DNA of 64,000 nt from Zoroaster sp. YZ-2022 (GCA_029582265.1 CM055828.1:34073263-34137262); one strand, 5' to 3'; shown: positions 43,798-53,763, counted from the first letter of the stretch. Notes: generated from the letters alone by a model not told the origin. Numbers and translations are program-made.

Positions 43798-44374
43798 AAT
43801 AATTTATTAAAATTCACCACCGATGGTCCCCACCCACCGTGGAGCCCAACAAGGGGATATCAAAAAGATGGGGAACCAGCCCTCTGATACCAAGGATACA
43901 TCAGTGGTATACTTGTCTCCAAGTTTTCACAACTCAATTTCCCCTAAACCTTAACTGGTAGAGGGTAAGAGTTCCTTGAGCATTAAAAACTTAGCAACAA
44001 TTGACTCGATTAAGCAGCTGCCTACTAGGTATCCTTTAAATGAGTGAGCAAAGAATAAGAAAATTGGAATTGAGGAAATGAGAAATCGGTATAAAAAACA
44101 GAATCAATAGGATCCCTAGGACATCCACCACCAGCCGATTGATCAGGCCGAGCCTATCTGACCTCCCGTCTAGGAAAAATTAAGGCCAAAGCAATGTGTT
44201 GCAGGAATGCACTGCGCACAATACATCCTACTCAACTGCCAGGATCCTCTCTTCCTCCAACACGGGTCGCAGCTCACGGCAAACAAGCTGCCCCCTTTTA
44301 GTCACCTCTTACGACATGCAGGAGGATACAGTGGTTCTATTCTATCCCCGAACCCACAGTGTAATTTACACTTA

Positions 44375-45058
44375 ACATGTTGTCAATGTGCTAATTGTAC
44401 TCAATATGGATTAAGTTGTTGCCAACATGGAAATAAATGTGTGACATACATCCAAAAAAAAAAAAAAATTTAAATAAATAAAAATAAAAAATGTGTGATA
44501 TACATTAATGTCGTACCTTCATTTAAAATATATTGTTGCATTATTTGTGATGTAACAGCTTAATATAATTATTGAATTGTTGGCTTTTGTTTGTTGCCTT
44601 TTGCAAGAATTTATGTTTTTATATTTAGATTATTTTTGTTATTTTTTGTTATATTTCATATATATACCATACCTCTATCACATTTTCTAACATGTCAAAT
44701 GTTTTGATGATTATGTCAAATGTTTTGATGATTATGTCAAAATCAATATCTAACTGCACAAAGCGTAGGATCTGAAAGATGGATGGACTAGTCCCAGCTT
44801 TCCTCACAGCAGCACACCCTCTTTTTAATTAACTGCATATCAGACTAATCAAATCACCGACAAGAACCTTATCAGGAGCATGACTTTACAAAAGTAAACA
44901 AATTCTGGAAAAATGGGTAGTGGGCCTGGGTCTCCCTTTGGTCTAGAGGACAAAGCCCCCCTGAACCTCCCGGATGTTTAATTTTGGAGGATTTACAGAC
45001 TCTTCACATCCACACAAACAAGAAACTAGAGGTTTGGACATAATATACATACAGGCTA
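44375..45058. other. AT-rich spacer beyond the LINE 5' end
   Basis: Short local duplications only (TGTCAAATGTTTTGATGATT twice near 44693-44735). No gene or exon is recognised. Confidence 0.4.
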
Positions 45059-45064
45059 CTACTT

Positions 45065-45345
45065 TCTTTCCTTGGTGATGGCTACTTCTGTTCTTCCAAG
45101 AAAATTTGGAGGCAAAGGTAGATTTATAAATAAAAAAATCCTGAAATCGGGAAAAATTACAGGCCTGACCTTATCTAAATATCGCAGATATGTGGCTATT
45201 GTAATCATCCTATTCCAGGCTGAAAGAGCAGTAGGATTAAAGGAATAACTTAAGTGCTCGAAAGCCCTTGGGATGAGGCTGGGTGGGACTCGAACCCAGG
45301 ACCTCCTGATTACTAGTGCAGACATCTTAATCCATACCCAATCCA
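45065..45345 (-). mobile_element. tRNA-derived SINE (family 3)
   Basis: On the minus strand the element starts with a tRNA-like head: GATGTCTGCACTAGTAATCA, then GGTCCTGGGTTCGAGTCCCA, whose GGTTCGAGTCC is a good B box (about 45290-45300). A body without similarity to SINE families 1 and 2 follows (CTTTAATCCTACTGCTCTTT). The anticodon-side word CTGCACTAGTAA is shared with the SINE at 50320, so the heads may derive from the same tRNA. Confidence 0.65.
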
Positions 45346-45664
45346 CTGTCCGATGACCACTGGATGGCTAGAAATAAGCAGCTGGTATTGCAATTGGTAT
45401 TAACTCGATATAAATCTTGCATTAGTGAAATTATGAAAATTATGACAATAACAGACTGATCCGGCCTGTCAATCAAACAGAATTCGCCAATTAGGGTTAC
45501 ACCTTTCCGTGACGACTGTTGCTCTCTCAGTCAAGGTTTGCCGTGCTCATTACGCTTGATGGCACGTTCAACCTAAAGGCGAGATGAAGGGTCGCTAAAG
45601 ATGCCAAGGGCCAAATCTGAATTGGTAGTGTTAGTGTTATTATTATTTGTTTGTTCTGACTTAC

Positions 45665-45751
45665 CGTTTGGAAAGACTTCTCCGATGCCTGGTAGGGGTC
45701 CTTCTTGATCCCACGTTCCAGCCGGCTCTTTTTGAAGGTTCTCCATAGCAG
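45665..45751 (-). CDS. PIKFYVE: Tentative PIKfyve exon 10
   Basis: An 87-bp open segment between a good acceptor (TTTTGTCTCCCCTTCTGGCAG) and a perfect donor (ACG, then GTAAGT). The entry phase (one base carried over) matches the end of exon 9, giving AAMENLQKEPAGTWDQEG and on to VFPN. No residues are recognised as conserved, so it could be a poorly conserved Ser-rich-region exon, an alternative exon, or chance. Confidence 0.5.
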
Positions 45752-45837
45752 CTGCCAGAAGGGGAGACAAAATAATGAATAAATAAAACACTCAATTCTA
45801 ATTTGCTTTGCCAAACTGACTCTGCTGAAATATATCT

Positions 45838-46058
45838 GGTAAAATAATAGTTATTGGCCTTAACATTTCGAACCTAGCAGGTTCTTTTCTCAAAGGCAAA
45901 ACAGAAACAGAATACAAACATACATTCATACATAAACACATATGACTACATTCTGCTCACACTTGTGTTCACGTATGATTTTATGTTTGTATTCTGAATC
46001 TTTTTGCCTTTGAGAAAGAACCTGCTAGGTTCGAAACGTAAGACCAATAACCATTATT
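45838..46058. mobile_element. Long inverted repeat (foldback MITE)
   Basis: Arms of about 80 bp: AATAATAGTTATTGGCCTTA, then CGAACCTAGCAGGTTCTTT, return complemented as AAAGAACCTGCTAGGTTCG and then AATAACCATTATT, around an ACAAACATACATTCATACAT-type spacer. No coding content. Confidence 0.8.
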
Positions 46059-46142
46059 TTGCATTTATACAACAGGTCCTTTAGGTTGGTAAGCAGTTTG
46101 AAACAGCTATCACTTTTGTTTTTAGACATTTCTGGTATTTAA

Positions 46143-46424
46143 CCCTCCTATTTTAGGTAAACTTTAGTGGCAAGAAGTTATAGAGGTTAAAATCAGTCAA
46201 CTGCCTGTTTTGACTGTTAACCCAAATGTGCACACAGGGCCATTTTGGACTGGTTTTTACTGTCATTTTGACCACCTTCAACATTACAAGACAATGTTTT
46301 TACCAGTCAAAAACGGTCGACTCATTTTAACCTGTAAATGTACTACACGTAAGGTTTGACAGTGTTCGACTTTTAAGAGCACTAGATATACCTTGGCAAG
46401 TATATCAACATTTTGATAGGAGGG
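46143..46424 (+). mobile_element. TTAA-flanked MITE family P3, complete copy
   Basis: TTAA at 46139-46142 and 46425-46428. Ends CCCTCCTATTTTAGG and, inverted, CCCTCCTATCAAAA. The interior has AACTTTAGTGGCAAGAAG, TGACTGTTAACCCAAATGTG, CACACAGGGCCATTTT and CACTAGATATACCTTGGCAA. Relatives at 54591, 57688-57981, 58262 and 58908-60116. Confidence 0.88.
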
Positions 46425-46914
46425 TTAAGCGAATCTTAAATAAATTATTTATTATTGTATTTTTCTTTGTATAATTTATCAAAAACACAAAGAAAATACA
46501 TACATTTAAAAGAACATCAGATTTGGAAATGTGGAGATGGCAAAGATTGAGAAGGAAAAATAAAATTCTTATAACCAAAAGGTTCAGTCTGCCAATAAAC
46601 CATATAATGACAAAATCCCTCATTTACTAATTATAAACAGCCTTGTGCACTTCATGCAAAATAAATTGCTTCATGCAAAAATACTTGTATAACACAATGC
46701 CACTGTTTCTGAGAGCATGTCATTCATACATGTTCTACATAAGTACATAGTTACTTTGACATATTTTTTCCAGTGTTATATAACAGGGTGTGTGTACACT
46801 CCTGCTTCGGTAGGCCCATGTAGACACACCTACCAATGCCCAATTCTTATAAGAGATCAAAGGTCGCTTGTAATTAATAGTGTTACATGCACAACAACAA
46901 AACTGCTTCAAATT

Positions 46915-47279
46915 TAGGGCTGTCCCGAATAACCGAATATTCGATCGATGGTTCGAATATCCGGTTGTTTTTTTCCGGTTCTAATATTCAAAGAAAAAAA
47001 TTAAGTTTTTGTTGAATTTGTTTTTTTTATATTGCCGCTTCCATCATTATCCCATCCCCCCCCCACCCCCCCACCCAAATCATCCTCTCGTCTACATTTG
47101 GTCGCCATCCTAGTCTGGGTGACATTATGTTTAGTACATTTTTTGGCCCCACCATATCGTGTGTGTCCGTTTTATCACGTGGCACAATTTACAATCGGCG
47201 GCCTTCGAATATCGAATATTCGATCGAAATCAAAATCCGAATATCTGGTCACCAAATTACTCAAAAACGCACAGCCCTA
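46915..47279. mobile_element. hAT-type MITE
   Basis: The ends TAGGGCTGT and ACAGCCCTA are inverted. Outside them lie TTCAAATT (46907-46914) and TTCAAATC (47280-47287), an 8-bp target duplication with one mismatch. TAG-starting ends plus 8-bp duplication are the hAT signature. The interior has two sets of TTCGAATAT / ATATTCGA palindromes near the ends and a poly-C run. Diverged copy at 28843-29407. Confidence 0.88.
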
Positions 47280-47577
47280 TTCAAATCATTTAAGGTAGTC
47301 TTACATGTACAAGGGTTGTACGAAATTGTGAGGTTATCTAAAAGTTTATTTTAGTTTTAAGATGGTAATGAAACCTCACAAGTTAATACCGTCTTGACAT
47401 GATGAAATTTTCAAGAAAACAAATTTTAAATCTGAAATAGTTCTGGTGATTAGAATGCATACTAATAATCTAAAATGCATTTTCATTATTTTCTCCTACA
47501 CAGCACAAAGAAAGGTTTTCTCATTGTATCTTTTGCTTCTTATAAAGTATGGATGCATTTACAGATATTTTACCAAT

Positions 47578-47818
47578 GCAGAGCTGCCAACATATGATTT
47601 TGAAAATGAGGAAGATTTAATTTTCTAATCAGAAAGACTCAATCGAAGTGAACGCAGCGAGCGAGCCGAGCGAGCGAGCGAGCCCTTGCGGGTGGGGTCC
47701 AGGGGTTTTAAGCTTTTTGGCACCAAAAGAAGAGGCCTCCTTGCATATATTTTAAGTAAGTAAATTACCGTCAAATACGGAAGTCTTCCGCAGAATCCGG
47801 AAGAGTTGGCAGCTCTGC
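47578..47818. mobile_element. Foldback-family MITE, second copy
   Basis: It has the same outer inverted ends as 1107-1304 (GCAGAGCTGCCAA), with CAAT directly outside on both sides. The right half is one arm of the 1107 element (AGAGGCCTCCTTGCATATAT, then TCCGGAAGAGTTGGCAGCTC). The left half is unrelated and includes a (CGAG)n-like GC-rich stretch at about 47655-47685. A one-armed member shows the perfect palindrome at 1107 is not the only family form. Confidence 0.75.
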
Positions 47819-47840
47819 CAATGGTATACACTCCCTTTAA

Positions 47841-48205
47841 CCCTAACCTTCCCAAATCGTACAAAATCCTCTTTGCAAAAGTGAAGGATTTTGAAGGATT
47901 GAGGTTACATGCTACATGCTCTTTGCTAAAGTGAAGGATTTTGGAGGATTGAGGTTATTGAGCATACTTGCCTTTCCATGGTACACATACATCCATGTTT
48001 ATTGTAGTGATTGCAAGGTCAGTGCTTGGGTCAGTGGACACTGTTTATTGCTCCTTGCATGCAGGGAAGGTCCCTGGCCACGTACATGTATCACAGATTA
48101 GAAACACAAGTGTGCATACATGTACATGTCATGTGCTTGCTTTACTACTGAAGGATTTTTGAGGATTCAGGTTATGTGTAAGCAAATGGGCCTAGGGAGT
48201 TAGGG
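47841..48205 (+). mobile_element. TTAA-flanked MITE family P1, copy 3
   Basis: TTAA at 47837-47840 and 48206-48209. Starts CCCTAACCTTCCCAAATCG, ends CTAGGGAGTTAGGG. The subterminal CTTTGCTAAAGTGAAGGA unit is present twice. Interior as in 26400-26820. Confidence 0.9.
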
Positions 48206-48214
48206 TTAAAGGGG

Positions 48215-49225
48215 CGTGGCTAATAGGCCTCCCACAACAACTTATGTCACTTATTACTGATGACCATGAAGAGTTTCCAACCTTTATCGTTATTGGATGA
48301 GGTACCAGTGAAGATGTCCGCTGAGGGCCGTAGACTTCTGGTCCATGTGTCCATCGGCTCGCCAGATGTGCCTCGCCTGTGTCGTCCTTTAAAATCGGGT
48401 TTGTCTTCCGACTGGCTTGTATTCAATTTCACTATTTTATATGCAACAAAAATGTTTAAAAAAATTTAAAAATTTTTTTTACGAATATTAATCCAAATTT
48501 GAAACAAGAACATACATGAAAATAAACTGCATCTCTTAATTGGTGGAAAGAAAATCATGACACATGCAAAATTTGAAATAAACAATAATTTTGACCCCTT
48601 TCAGGCAAGATCAACCAGCTAGAACAATTGTTGTTTTGTTATCTGCTGAGGGCAACAAGATGCAACAGCTTTTTACATTTGTTGCATTGAGGATTAGTAA
48701 ATAATGCCAAACTGATACACAGCGCTTTCAAAAATAAAACTGATTTAAAATTTGTTGCTGTTAAATTAAAAAATTTCACACATTTTAACTTGTGCAAATC
48801 ATTAATGCTTGCATGAAGAATTAACCAGGATTTAGTTGTTCAAGATTTATCACTCGTGTTTTCAGCTATTTTTTTTCCTGAAAGTATTATATGCATTGGA
48901 ACGTTGATCATTTCCTTACAGAAAGGAATGCAAATACATTGAAATAAAATATTTCACAAATAACAGTCAGATGCTTACTTTTCCAGTAAAAAAAAAAGTG
49001 CTTTAATGAATTTATGACGGGAGCCACAATAAATTAATTTTGGGATTTTTACTGTAAAATTATATTTCTCATAAATATTTTGAATGAAAATGTCATTTTA
49101 AATCATTTATCCTTTCCTCAAGTAAAATAGCAATATTCTGATGAAGAAGATGTTCTCAAATTGCAGTCAAAATAGCCAAAAACATGAGCGAAGCATGTTT
49201 AACAAAAATCATGAATTAGAAGAGG
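48215..49225. other. PIKfyve intron DNA
   Basis: No exon was recognised on the minus strand and no repeat family of this window is present, apart from T- and A-rich tracts. Confidence 0.4.
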
Positions 49226-49230
49226 CTGAC

Positions 49231-49381
49231 CTAGACCATCGTCATCTGTCAGGTTGCCTTTGTCTTCCTGATCAATCTCTCTGAACCAACTTGGTTCCAT
49301 CTTGTCTTCAATCACGTCCAACTCTCCTTCCTCAGTCAGGGTCATGTCCAAGTCTTTTGCGGATGTTGCCGTCCGAGCAGT
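49231..49381 (-). CDS. PIKFYVE: PIKfyve exon 9
   Basis: Acceptor TTTTAAAACTAG and donor CTAG then GTCAGC. It encodes about residues 475-525: an acidic stretch with LTEEGELDVIED, then the conserved EPSWFREI block found just after the DEP domain in animal PIKfyve, then another acidic run ending DDDG. Entry phase 0 fits exon 8 and exit phase 1 fits the candidate exon 10. Confidence 0.88.
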
Positions 49382-49455
49382 CTAGTTTTAAAAGGAAAAA
49401 AAATGAGGCACCGATTGCAAATTCACAGCCATCATTGCAACATAATTTGTCTTAA

Positions 49456-49799
49456 CTTTGCTAAAGTGAAGGATTTTGAAGGATTGAGGTTACATGCTAC
49501 ATGCTCTTTGCTAAAGTGAAGGATTTTGGAGGACTCAGGTTATTAGGCATACTTGCCTTTCCATGGTACATGTACATCCATGTTTGTTGTAGTGATTGGA
49601 AGGTCAGTGCTTGGGTCAATGGACAGTGGCATGCTCCATGCATGCAGGGAGGGTCCCTGGCCATGTACATGTACCACAGATTAGATATACATGTGTGCAT
49701 ACATGTCGTGTGCATACATGTCATGTGCTTGCTTGACTACTGAAAGATTTTGGAGGATTCAGGTTACGTGTAAGCATGCTTAGACCTAGGGAGTTAGGG
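49456..49799 (+). mobile_element. TTAA MITE family P1, copy 4, left end shortened
   Basis: Begins TTAACTTTGCTAAAGTGAAG, lacking the CCCTAACC terminus, and ends CCTAGGGAGTTAGGG before TTAA (49800-49803). The TGTGCATACATGTC segment is duplicated. It lies in the intron between PIKfyve exons 8 and 9. Confidence 0.85.
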
Positions 49800-50106
49800 T
49801 TAATAGGGCTTTTTTGAAAATAATTTATACGTAGGAATTTTATCGAATAAATTTCAACTGAGGTACAAGCTACCAACAGCTCTAGATGGCCAATCATTAG
49901 CCAGGAACCTGCATGGTGAGCTAGAATTCGTGGGTTACTTTATCTAGAACGAAGTTGCCTTTAGACCAATTCAAACCCCCCACATCACCCCTCAATAAAA
50001 AAAATAAAAAAAACAAATGACAATCACAAAATACATATACAAATGAATGAACTGATGTGAGCCACAAAGTTTTGCATCATTTTCACAAGAAAAGTGAGCA
50101 CCTTTT

Positions 50107-50278
50107 TTGAACCCACTGGAGGTCGTGGGTTCGAATCCCGCCCGAGTCGCCTGTGAAGTTTTTTCCACAGACACTCAGAAAGCACTGAGTATACAGTGCT
50201 ATACACACATCAGTGTAGGGCAAAATTCAATGAATTGTTTATCACCCGACGCAAGAATTTCATCAAACTATAAATATC
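50107..50278 (+). mobile_element. tRNA-derived SINE family 2, 5'-truncated copy
   Basis: Starts inside the tRNA head, at GGTCGTGGGTTCGAATCCCG (B box). It continues with TTTTTTCCACAGACACTC, AGTATACAGTGCTATACACA, CACCCGACGCAAGAATTTCA and ends CATCAAACTATAAA. The next copy follows 40 bp on in the same orientation. Confidence 0.85.
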
Positions 50279-50319
50279 GCGGCACCCGCTGCTATATAGG
50301 ATTCTAGCCATCCAATCGA

Positions 50320-50550
50320 CATTGGGCAAGCTCGGTGGTCGAGAGGTTAAGATGTCTGCACTAGTAAGCAGAAGGTCGTGGGTTCGAATCCCGCCCGAGT
50401 TGTCTGTAAAGTTTTTTCCACAGACACTCGGAAAAGCACCGAGTATACAGTGCTATACACACATCGGTGTGGGGCAAAATTAAATCAATTGTTTATCACC
50501 TGACGCAAGAATTTCATCAAACTATAAATTTCATCAAACTATAAACCTTT
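50320..50550 (+). mobile_element. tRNA-derived SINE family 2, complete copy
   Basis: A box TGGTCGAGAGG at 50336-50346 and perfect B box GGTTCGAATCC at 50381-50391, spaced as in a pol III tRNA promoter. The body as in the 50107 copy contains a small hairpin (CACTCGGAAAAGCACCGAGT), and the tail repeats the 14-base word TTTCATCAAACTAT. A reverse fragment lies near 11000-11110. Confidence 0.88.
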
Positions 50551-50626
50551 TTTGAAGCTAGAATTTTGAAATGAAAGTATGTTACAAAATAACAGTGTTA
50601 TACCTTCCTTTTAAAAATCAACTTAC

Positions 50627-50738
50627 TTTGCCGGCTCGATACAGTGCATATTCATCACAAAAGATTTTGTCATGACTGGTTGCGCTTTCTATCCACTTGG
50701 CGTCCAGAAGGGCTTGACCAATCGCCACCGCCTGCAGT
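50627..50738 (-). CDS. PIKFYVE: PIKfyve exon 8 (second half of DEP domain)
   Basis: Acceptor GTTATTAATAG, donor CAAA then GTAAGT. It encodes LQAVAIGQALLDAKWIESA and then HDKIFCDEYALYRAGK, which closely parallels the DEP C-terminal half of vertebrate PIKfyve. The first codon is split with exon 7 to give Arg. 112 bp, residues about 437-474. Confidence 0.95.
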
Positions 50739-50885
50739 CTATTAATAACAAAAATAACAACCACAAAATAAAGTTGCTTTTTACTGGTTTTGTGGAAATT
50801 AGGGAGGACATCCTTCCCCAACATCCAGCCGGTTCCCAATGCGTGTACCTTCTCTGAACACTACAATAGTGATAGCTAAGTAATG

Positions 50886-51000
50886 ACTGTTTGCAGGATC
50901 ACCAGGGGAAATTCTCAATTGAGTAGTAATTAGTTCTGAAAAGAACTGGAGATTATGACTCAACGTTTCAATCAGTACGCTCTGATCTTCTTCAGGAGAA
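50886..51000 (+). mobile_element. Family F half-element
   Basis: ACTGTTTGCAGGATCACCAG, then TCAATTGAGTAGTAATTAGT, CTGAAAAGAACTGGAGATTA, CAACGTTTCAATCAGTACG and CTGATCTTCTTCAGGAG. No right-hand inverted terminus is evident. It is the nearest relative and unmutated reference for the copy at 52011-52105, 1.1 kb away in the next intron. Confidence 0.75.
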
Positions 51001-51448
51001 TAGCGATAGCTATTGTCTACGGATTATAAGATTAGGCCCATGTGGATTATGGGGGATTTACTCCAGAGTTAAGTGGTCTCTTTGTTTGGCTTCTAGGATC
51101 TGACAGATAATACACAGAGGGAACCAGCTAAAAATTTGAATTTTTGGGAGATTGGGGAAAGATATCCTCCTTTATAGTAAGCATTACAAATTAACAACAT
51201 ATTGAAGATTTTGAAAATTATTCACTCAAATAAAAATAAAATAATTGAACTTAACTTCTTCTGATCGATTGATTGTACACATTTCTATAGTGTGTTTTAT
51301 AGACCAGAGAGGTCCATCCATAGAGTACGCAGTAATTGGTATTCAGGTGTATTCAGAATGTGAAGTTGTGAGTCTTGCATAGTCTTTGGCAGTTACTATA
51401 AAGTTTTCAGAAAGATGGAATGAGGGACCAGTTTTGGGGTAGAGGTAC

Positions 51449-51453
51449 TCTAC

Positions 51454-51486
<33 letters not shown>

Positions 51487-51490
51487 TTAT
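51449..51490. repeat. (TTA)n microsatellite
   Basis: About twelve TTA units, next to the TTAA-flanked MITE. Possibly the tail of a lost LINE or SINE. Confidence 0.85.
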
Positions 51491-51538
51491 TTCTCTCCAC
51501 AGCAATTATAAATACATCAAAAATCAAAAGATCATTAA

Positions 51539-51790
51539 CCAGTTCGCGTCGGAGGCCGTGTATACACGCAATTTTTTTTTGCACCGCGGATCGGAGTGTC
51601 TAAACACGCCATAGGAAACTCCAGAATATTTGTATGCATGCTCGGTTGACGTGGCAACGAGCCGAGCGTACAGTGACATGCTCGGTAGACGTGGCCATGC
51701 GCTGTGGAAGCTTCCATTAACGTGTTTGTGTGGGGAAAAGAAACCCGCACAGGGGCCCAGAAAAACTGTTTTATTCCCGACGCGAACTGG
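51539..51790 (-). mobile_element. TTAA-flanked MITE, copy 2 (inverted relative to 14269)
   Basis: TTAA at 51535-51538 and 51791-51794. Ends CCAGTTCGCGTCGG and CCCGACGCGAACTGG, matching 14269-14503 in reverse, with longer CpG-containing interior (ACGTGGCAACGAGCCGAGCG, GACATGCTCGGTAGACGTGG). Both copies keep good ends, so the family moved relatively recently. Confidence 0.9.
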
Positions 51791-52010
51791 TTAAAATTAA
51801 CAAATGTGGAGACGGCAAGACAGAGGAGGAATTTTTCAATTCCTATAACCAAAAGGTTCAGTCTACCATGTACAAAAAATATATATAGAGATATGAATTA
51901 AAATCTAAACACATTAAAATGAATGATCGGCATTGAATTAAAAACATTGAAACAAGACAAACAATAAACCTATAATGTTGTTCATATCTCAACACCCAAC
52001 TTAAGTGAAG

Positions 52011-52105
52011 ACTGTTTGCGGCAACACCAAGGAGAAATTCCCAACTGAGCAGCAACTAGTCCTGAAAAGAACCGGAGGCCACAACCCGACGCCCCGACCA
52101 GCAAC
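52011..52105 (+). mobile_element. Family F half-element with clustered T-to-C changes
   Basis: Alignable base by base with 50886-50985. From about 52037 to 52103 nearly every difference is T to C: TTGAGTAGTAATTAG has become CTGAGCAGCAACTAG, AACTGGAG has become AACCGGAG, ACGTTTCGATCAG has become ACGCCCCGACCAG. By eye about 16 T-to-C and very few other changes in about 70 bp. It ends about 18 bp from the donor site of PIKfyve exon 7, in the intron. Confidence 0.8.
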
Positions 52106-52122
52106 TATATCTTGTGACCAAC

Positions 52123-52280
52123 CTGTGCGTAGCCTTGTCTTTCAAGAGAAGCCAGTCTACCAGCTCACTACCCACAATGCAGTCGTTGTACGTCCGTAGT
52201 CGGAAGCGATGATTCTGGAACATAATGCCGTTGTTTGGGTGCTGAATGAGAAGCCAAAGTTGTCTTAACTGTGTAGAATC
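52123..52280 (-). CDS. PIKFYVE: PIKfyve exon 7 (first half of DEP domain)
   Basis: Acceptor TTTTTTTTCTCAG, donor ACAG then GTTGGT. It encodes DSTQLRQLWLLIQHPNNGI, then HRFRLRTYNDCIVGSELVDW and LLLKDKATH. This is the DEP helix-loop with the RLRTY and CIVG-ELV-WL signatures seen in PIKfyve. 158 bp, residues about 385-437, ending with two bases of the split Arg codon. Confidence 0.96.
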
Positions 52281-52424
52281 CTGAGAAAAAAAACCCAAAT
52301 AATGACAAAACTTTGAAAAAAAAAAACGTCAAATGGGATATTTTCAGTCAAAATCAAAACAGATCCTTAATTAAGTAGGATATGAAGCTTTGCATGGTGG
52401 GAGTACAGTAGGAGTAAGGTTTGC

Positions 52425-52765
52425 GGAGTGCCATGGTCGAGCAGCATCAGATTTGTGTTCTGATGGCTGACTCGTCAGAATGTGGGTTCGCATCCTGGCT
52501 GCGACCATGGTGCTTGTGTCCTTGAGCAAGACACCATAATTGCTTCTCTCCACCCATGGATAAATGGGTACCTGTGAGGTTGTTGTTGTGTTTGATTAGC
52601 CCTATCTGCGCTGAAATGGCAGCAATTGAGCTGTATACTCCCCAGGGAGCAGAGATGGTTTCAGGAATGATTCATGCGCCTGATGAGCAGGGATAATAAT
52701 GTACAGCACCTTGATCTAGTTGCTAGGATATGTCCGTTTCATAAAAATCGTGTATTATTATAATT
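52425..52765 (+). mobile_element. tRNA-derived SINE family 1, full-length copy
   Basis: Head GGAGTGCCATGGTCGAGCAG, B-box GGGTTCGCATCC, then CTTGTGTCCTTGAGCAAGAC, TCTCTCCACCCATGGATAAA, GCTGTATACTCCCCAGGGAG, and the tail with TGAGCAGGGATAATAATGTA. It ends in an ATTATTATAAT stretch. The LINE-like hairpin tail is decayed here compared with the 4331 copy. Confidence 0.85.
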
Positions 52766-52910
52766 TGCAGTAGCACCGTATAACAATCTCTTAAAGAATT
52801 GTATTAAGTGTCCTTAAGATCCTTTATCATCTTGTGCCCCCCCCCCCCTTTTCTGCAACCCTGAAGAGGAAGGTACCATCAGGTTTTGCCAGCAGCATTT
52901 CTATGGTTAC

Positions 52911-53034
52911 CTTGAGTAGATGCTGTCGTTCCTGATCCACACTGTGAATGGAGTTCACTAGGCTGGAAGACGTCGACGTCTGGACCAGCTCAAAGGGGTT
53001 GAACCCTCCATCGTTGCTACTGCCACTGAACGTT
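52911..53034 (-). CDS. PIKFYVE: PIKfyve exon 6
   Basis: Acceptor TTCCATGATAG, donor CAAG then GTAACC. It encodes about residues 343-384 of the Ser/Thr-rich spacer between FYVE and DEP (TFSGSSNDGG, NPFELVQTSTSSS, NSIHSVDQERQHLLK). The ERQHLLK end leads into the DEP domain, as in relatives. Phases fit both neighbours. Confidence 0.9.
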
Positions 53035-53072
53035 CTATCATGGAATATGAGACAAACAAATTAGCTATTTAA

Positions 53073-53654
53073 CCCTTACACTACCATTGGCGACTTAAGT
53101 CAACAACACACATACCATTGCTGACTTTAGTCGACCAAGGCCACCACACACACAGCACTTAATTGGGCGTATCATGACCAGCTTTTAAAACAGCTGTATG
53201 TTTTCCCTTCTTCGCAGTCCATACCCATGCTATATATGGTTGGAAAGACTGAATCCTTATCTTTCTAATGGTATAGCCCAACCTACATGTTGCTATTATA
53301 GAAATCAGACATAATACAAGTCAATCCTTTCAATGGCCATTTGTGCTATGGAACGCCATACAATTATGTACAAAATGCTCTCTGTGTTTGTGAAACAAAG
53401 TCAGGGGAAGTAAAATAAATAACTCGATCATTTTATATGCAATGCCAATGATTTTGGTATCATATGAAAGGGAATTTCGTAAGCAACAATCATTTCATTG
53501 AATATATCTATCTCCAACAAAGTCTTCATGATGAAAAACGAGTTTAGAAAAGTGCCTGTAAATGGATGCATACTGTTGTGCAATAATGTGTGAATTCATG
53601 CATGACTGGGCAAACAGTGGGACATCCTGTTGAAACAAATCGGTAATGAAAGGG
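53073..53654. mobile_element. TTAA-flanked element with CCCTT ends
   Basis: TTAA at 53069-53072 and 53655-53658. Ends CCCTTACACTACCA and, inverted, CCCTTTCATTACCG. 582 bp, no coding domain recognised, filling most of the intron between PIKfyve exons 5 and 6. A duplicated CATTG-GACTTNAGTCNACNA segment lies near its left end. No second copy in the window. Confidence 0.65.
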
Positions 53655-53763
53655 TTAAAGTTGCACTCAATTAGTTTAATTTGTGCTAATTTATGCACTG
53701 TTTCATGTAAAACTTTATTGCATATTTAGGATACAACCTTGTTGAGCTGAGGGATTGTTGTAC

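Larger units (their letters stand above)
38457..44370 (-). mobile_element. Nearly full-length I/Nimb-like non-LTR retrotransposon
   Basis: A minus-strand LINE with separate ORF1 (zinc-knuckle Gag-like) and ORF2 (AP endonuclease, reverse transcriptase, RNase H). RNase H in ORF2 plus a three-knuckle ORF1 indicates the I group (I/Nimb-like). The 3' end, on the left, finishes with a pentanucleotide run (GGTAA read on +, 38458-38478), a usual I-type simple-repeat tail. The 5' UTR runs to about 44.37 kb and contains CATGTCGTAAGAGGTGACTA (minus strand), a widespread 5' motif of such elements as I recall. ORF2 is broken by at least two frameshifts; ORF1 is intact. Confidence 0.9.

Noticed and set aside
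50320..50392. Functional tRNA gene
   Set aside because: A and B boxes are good but the head continues into a SINE body with repeated copies, and no complete cloverleaf was found.
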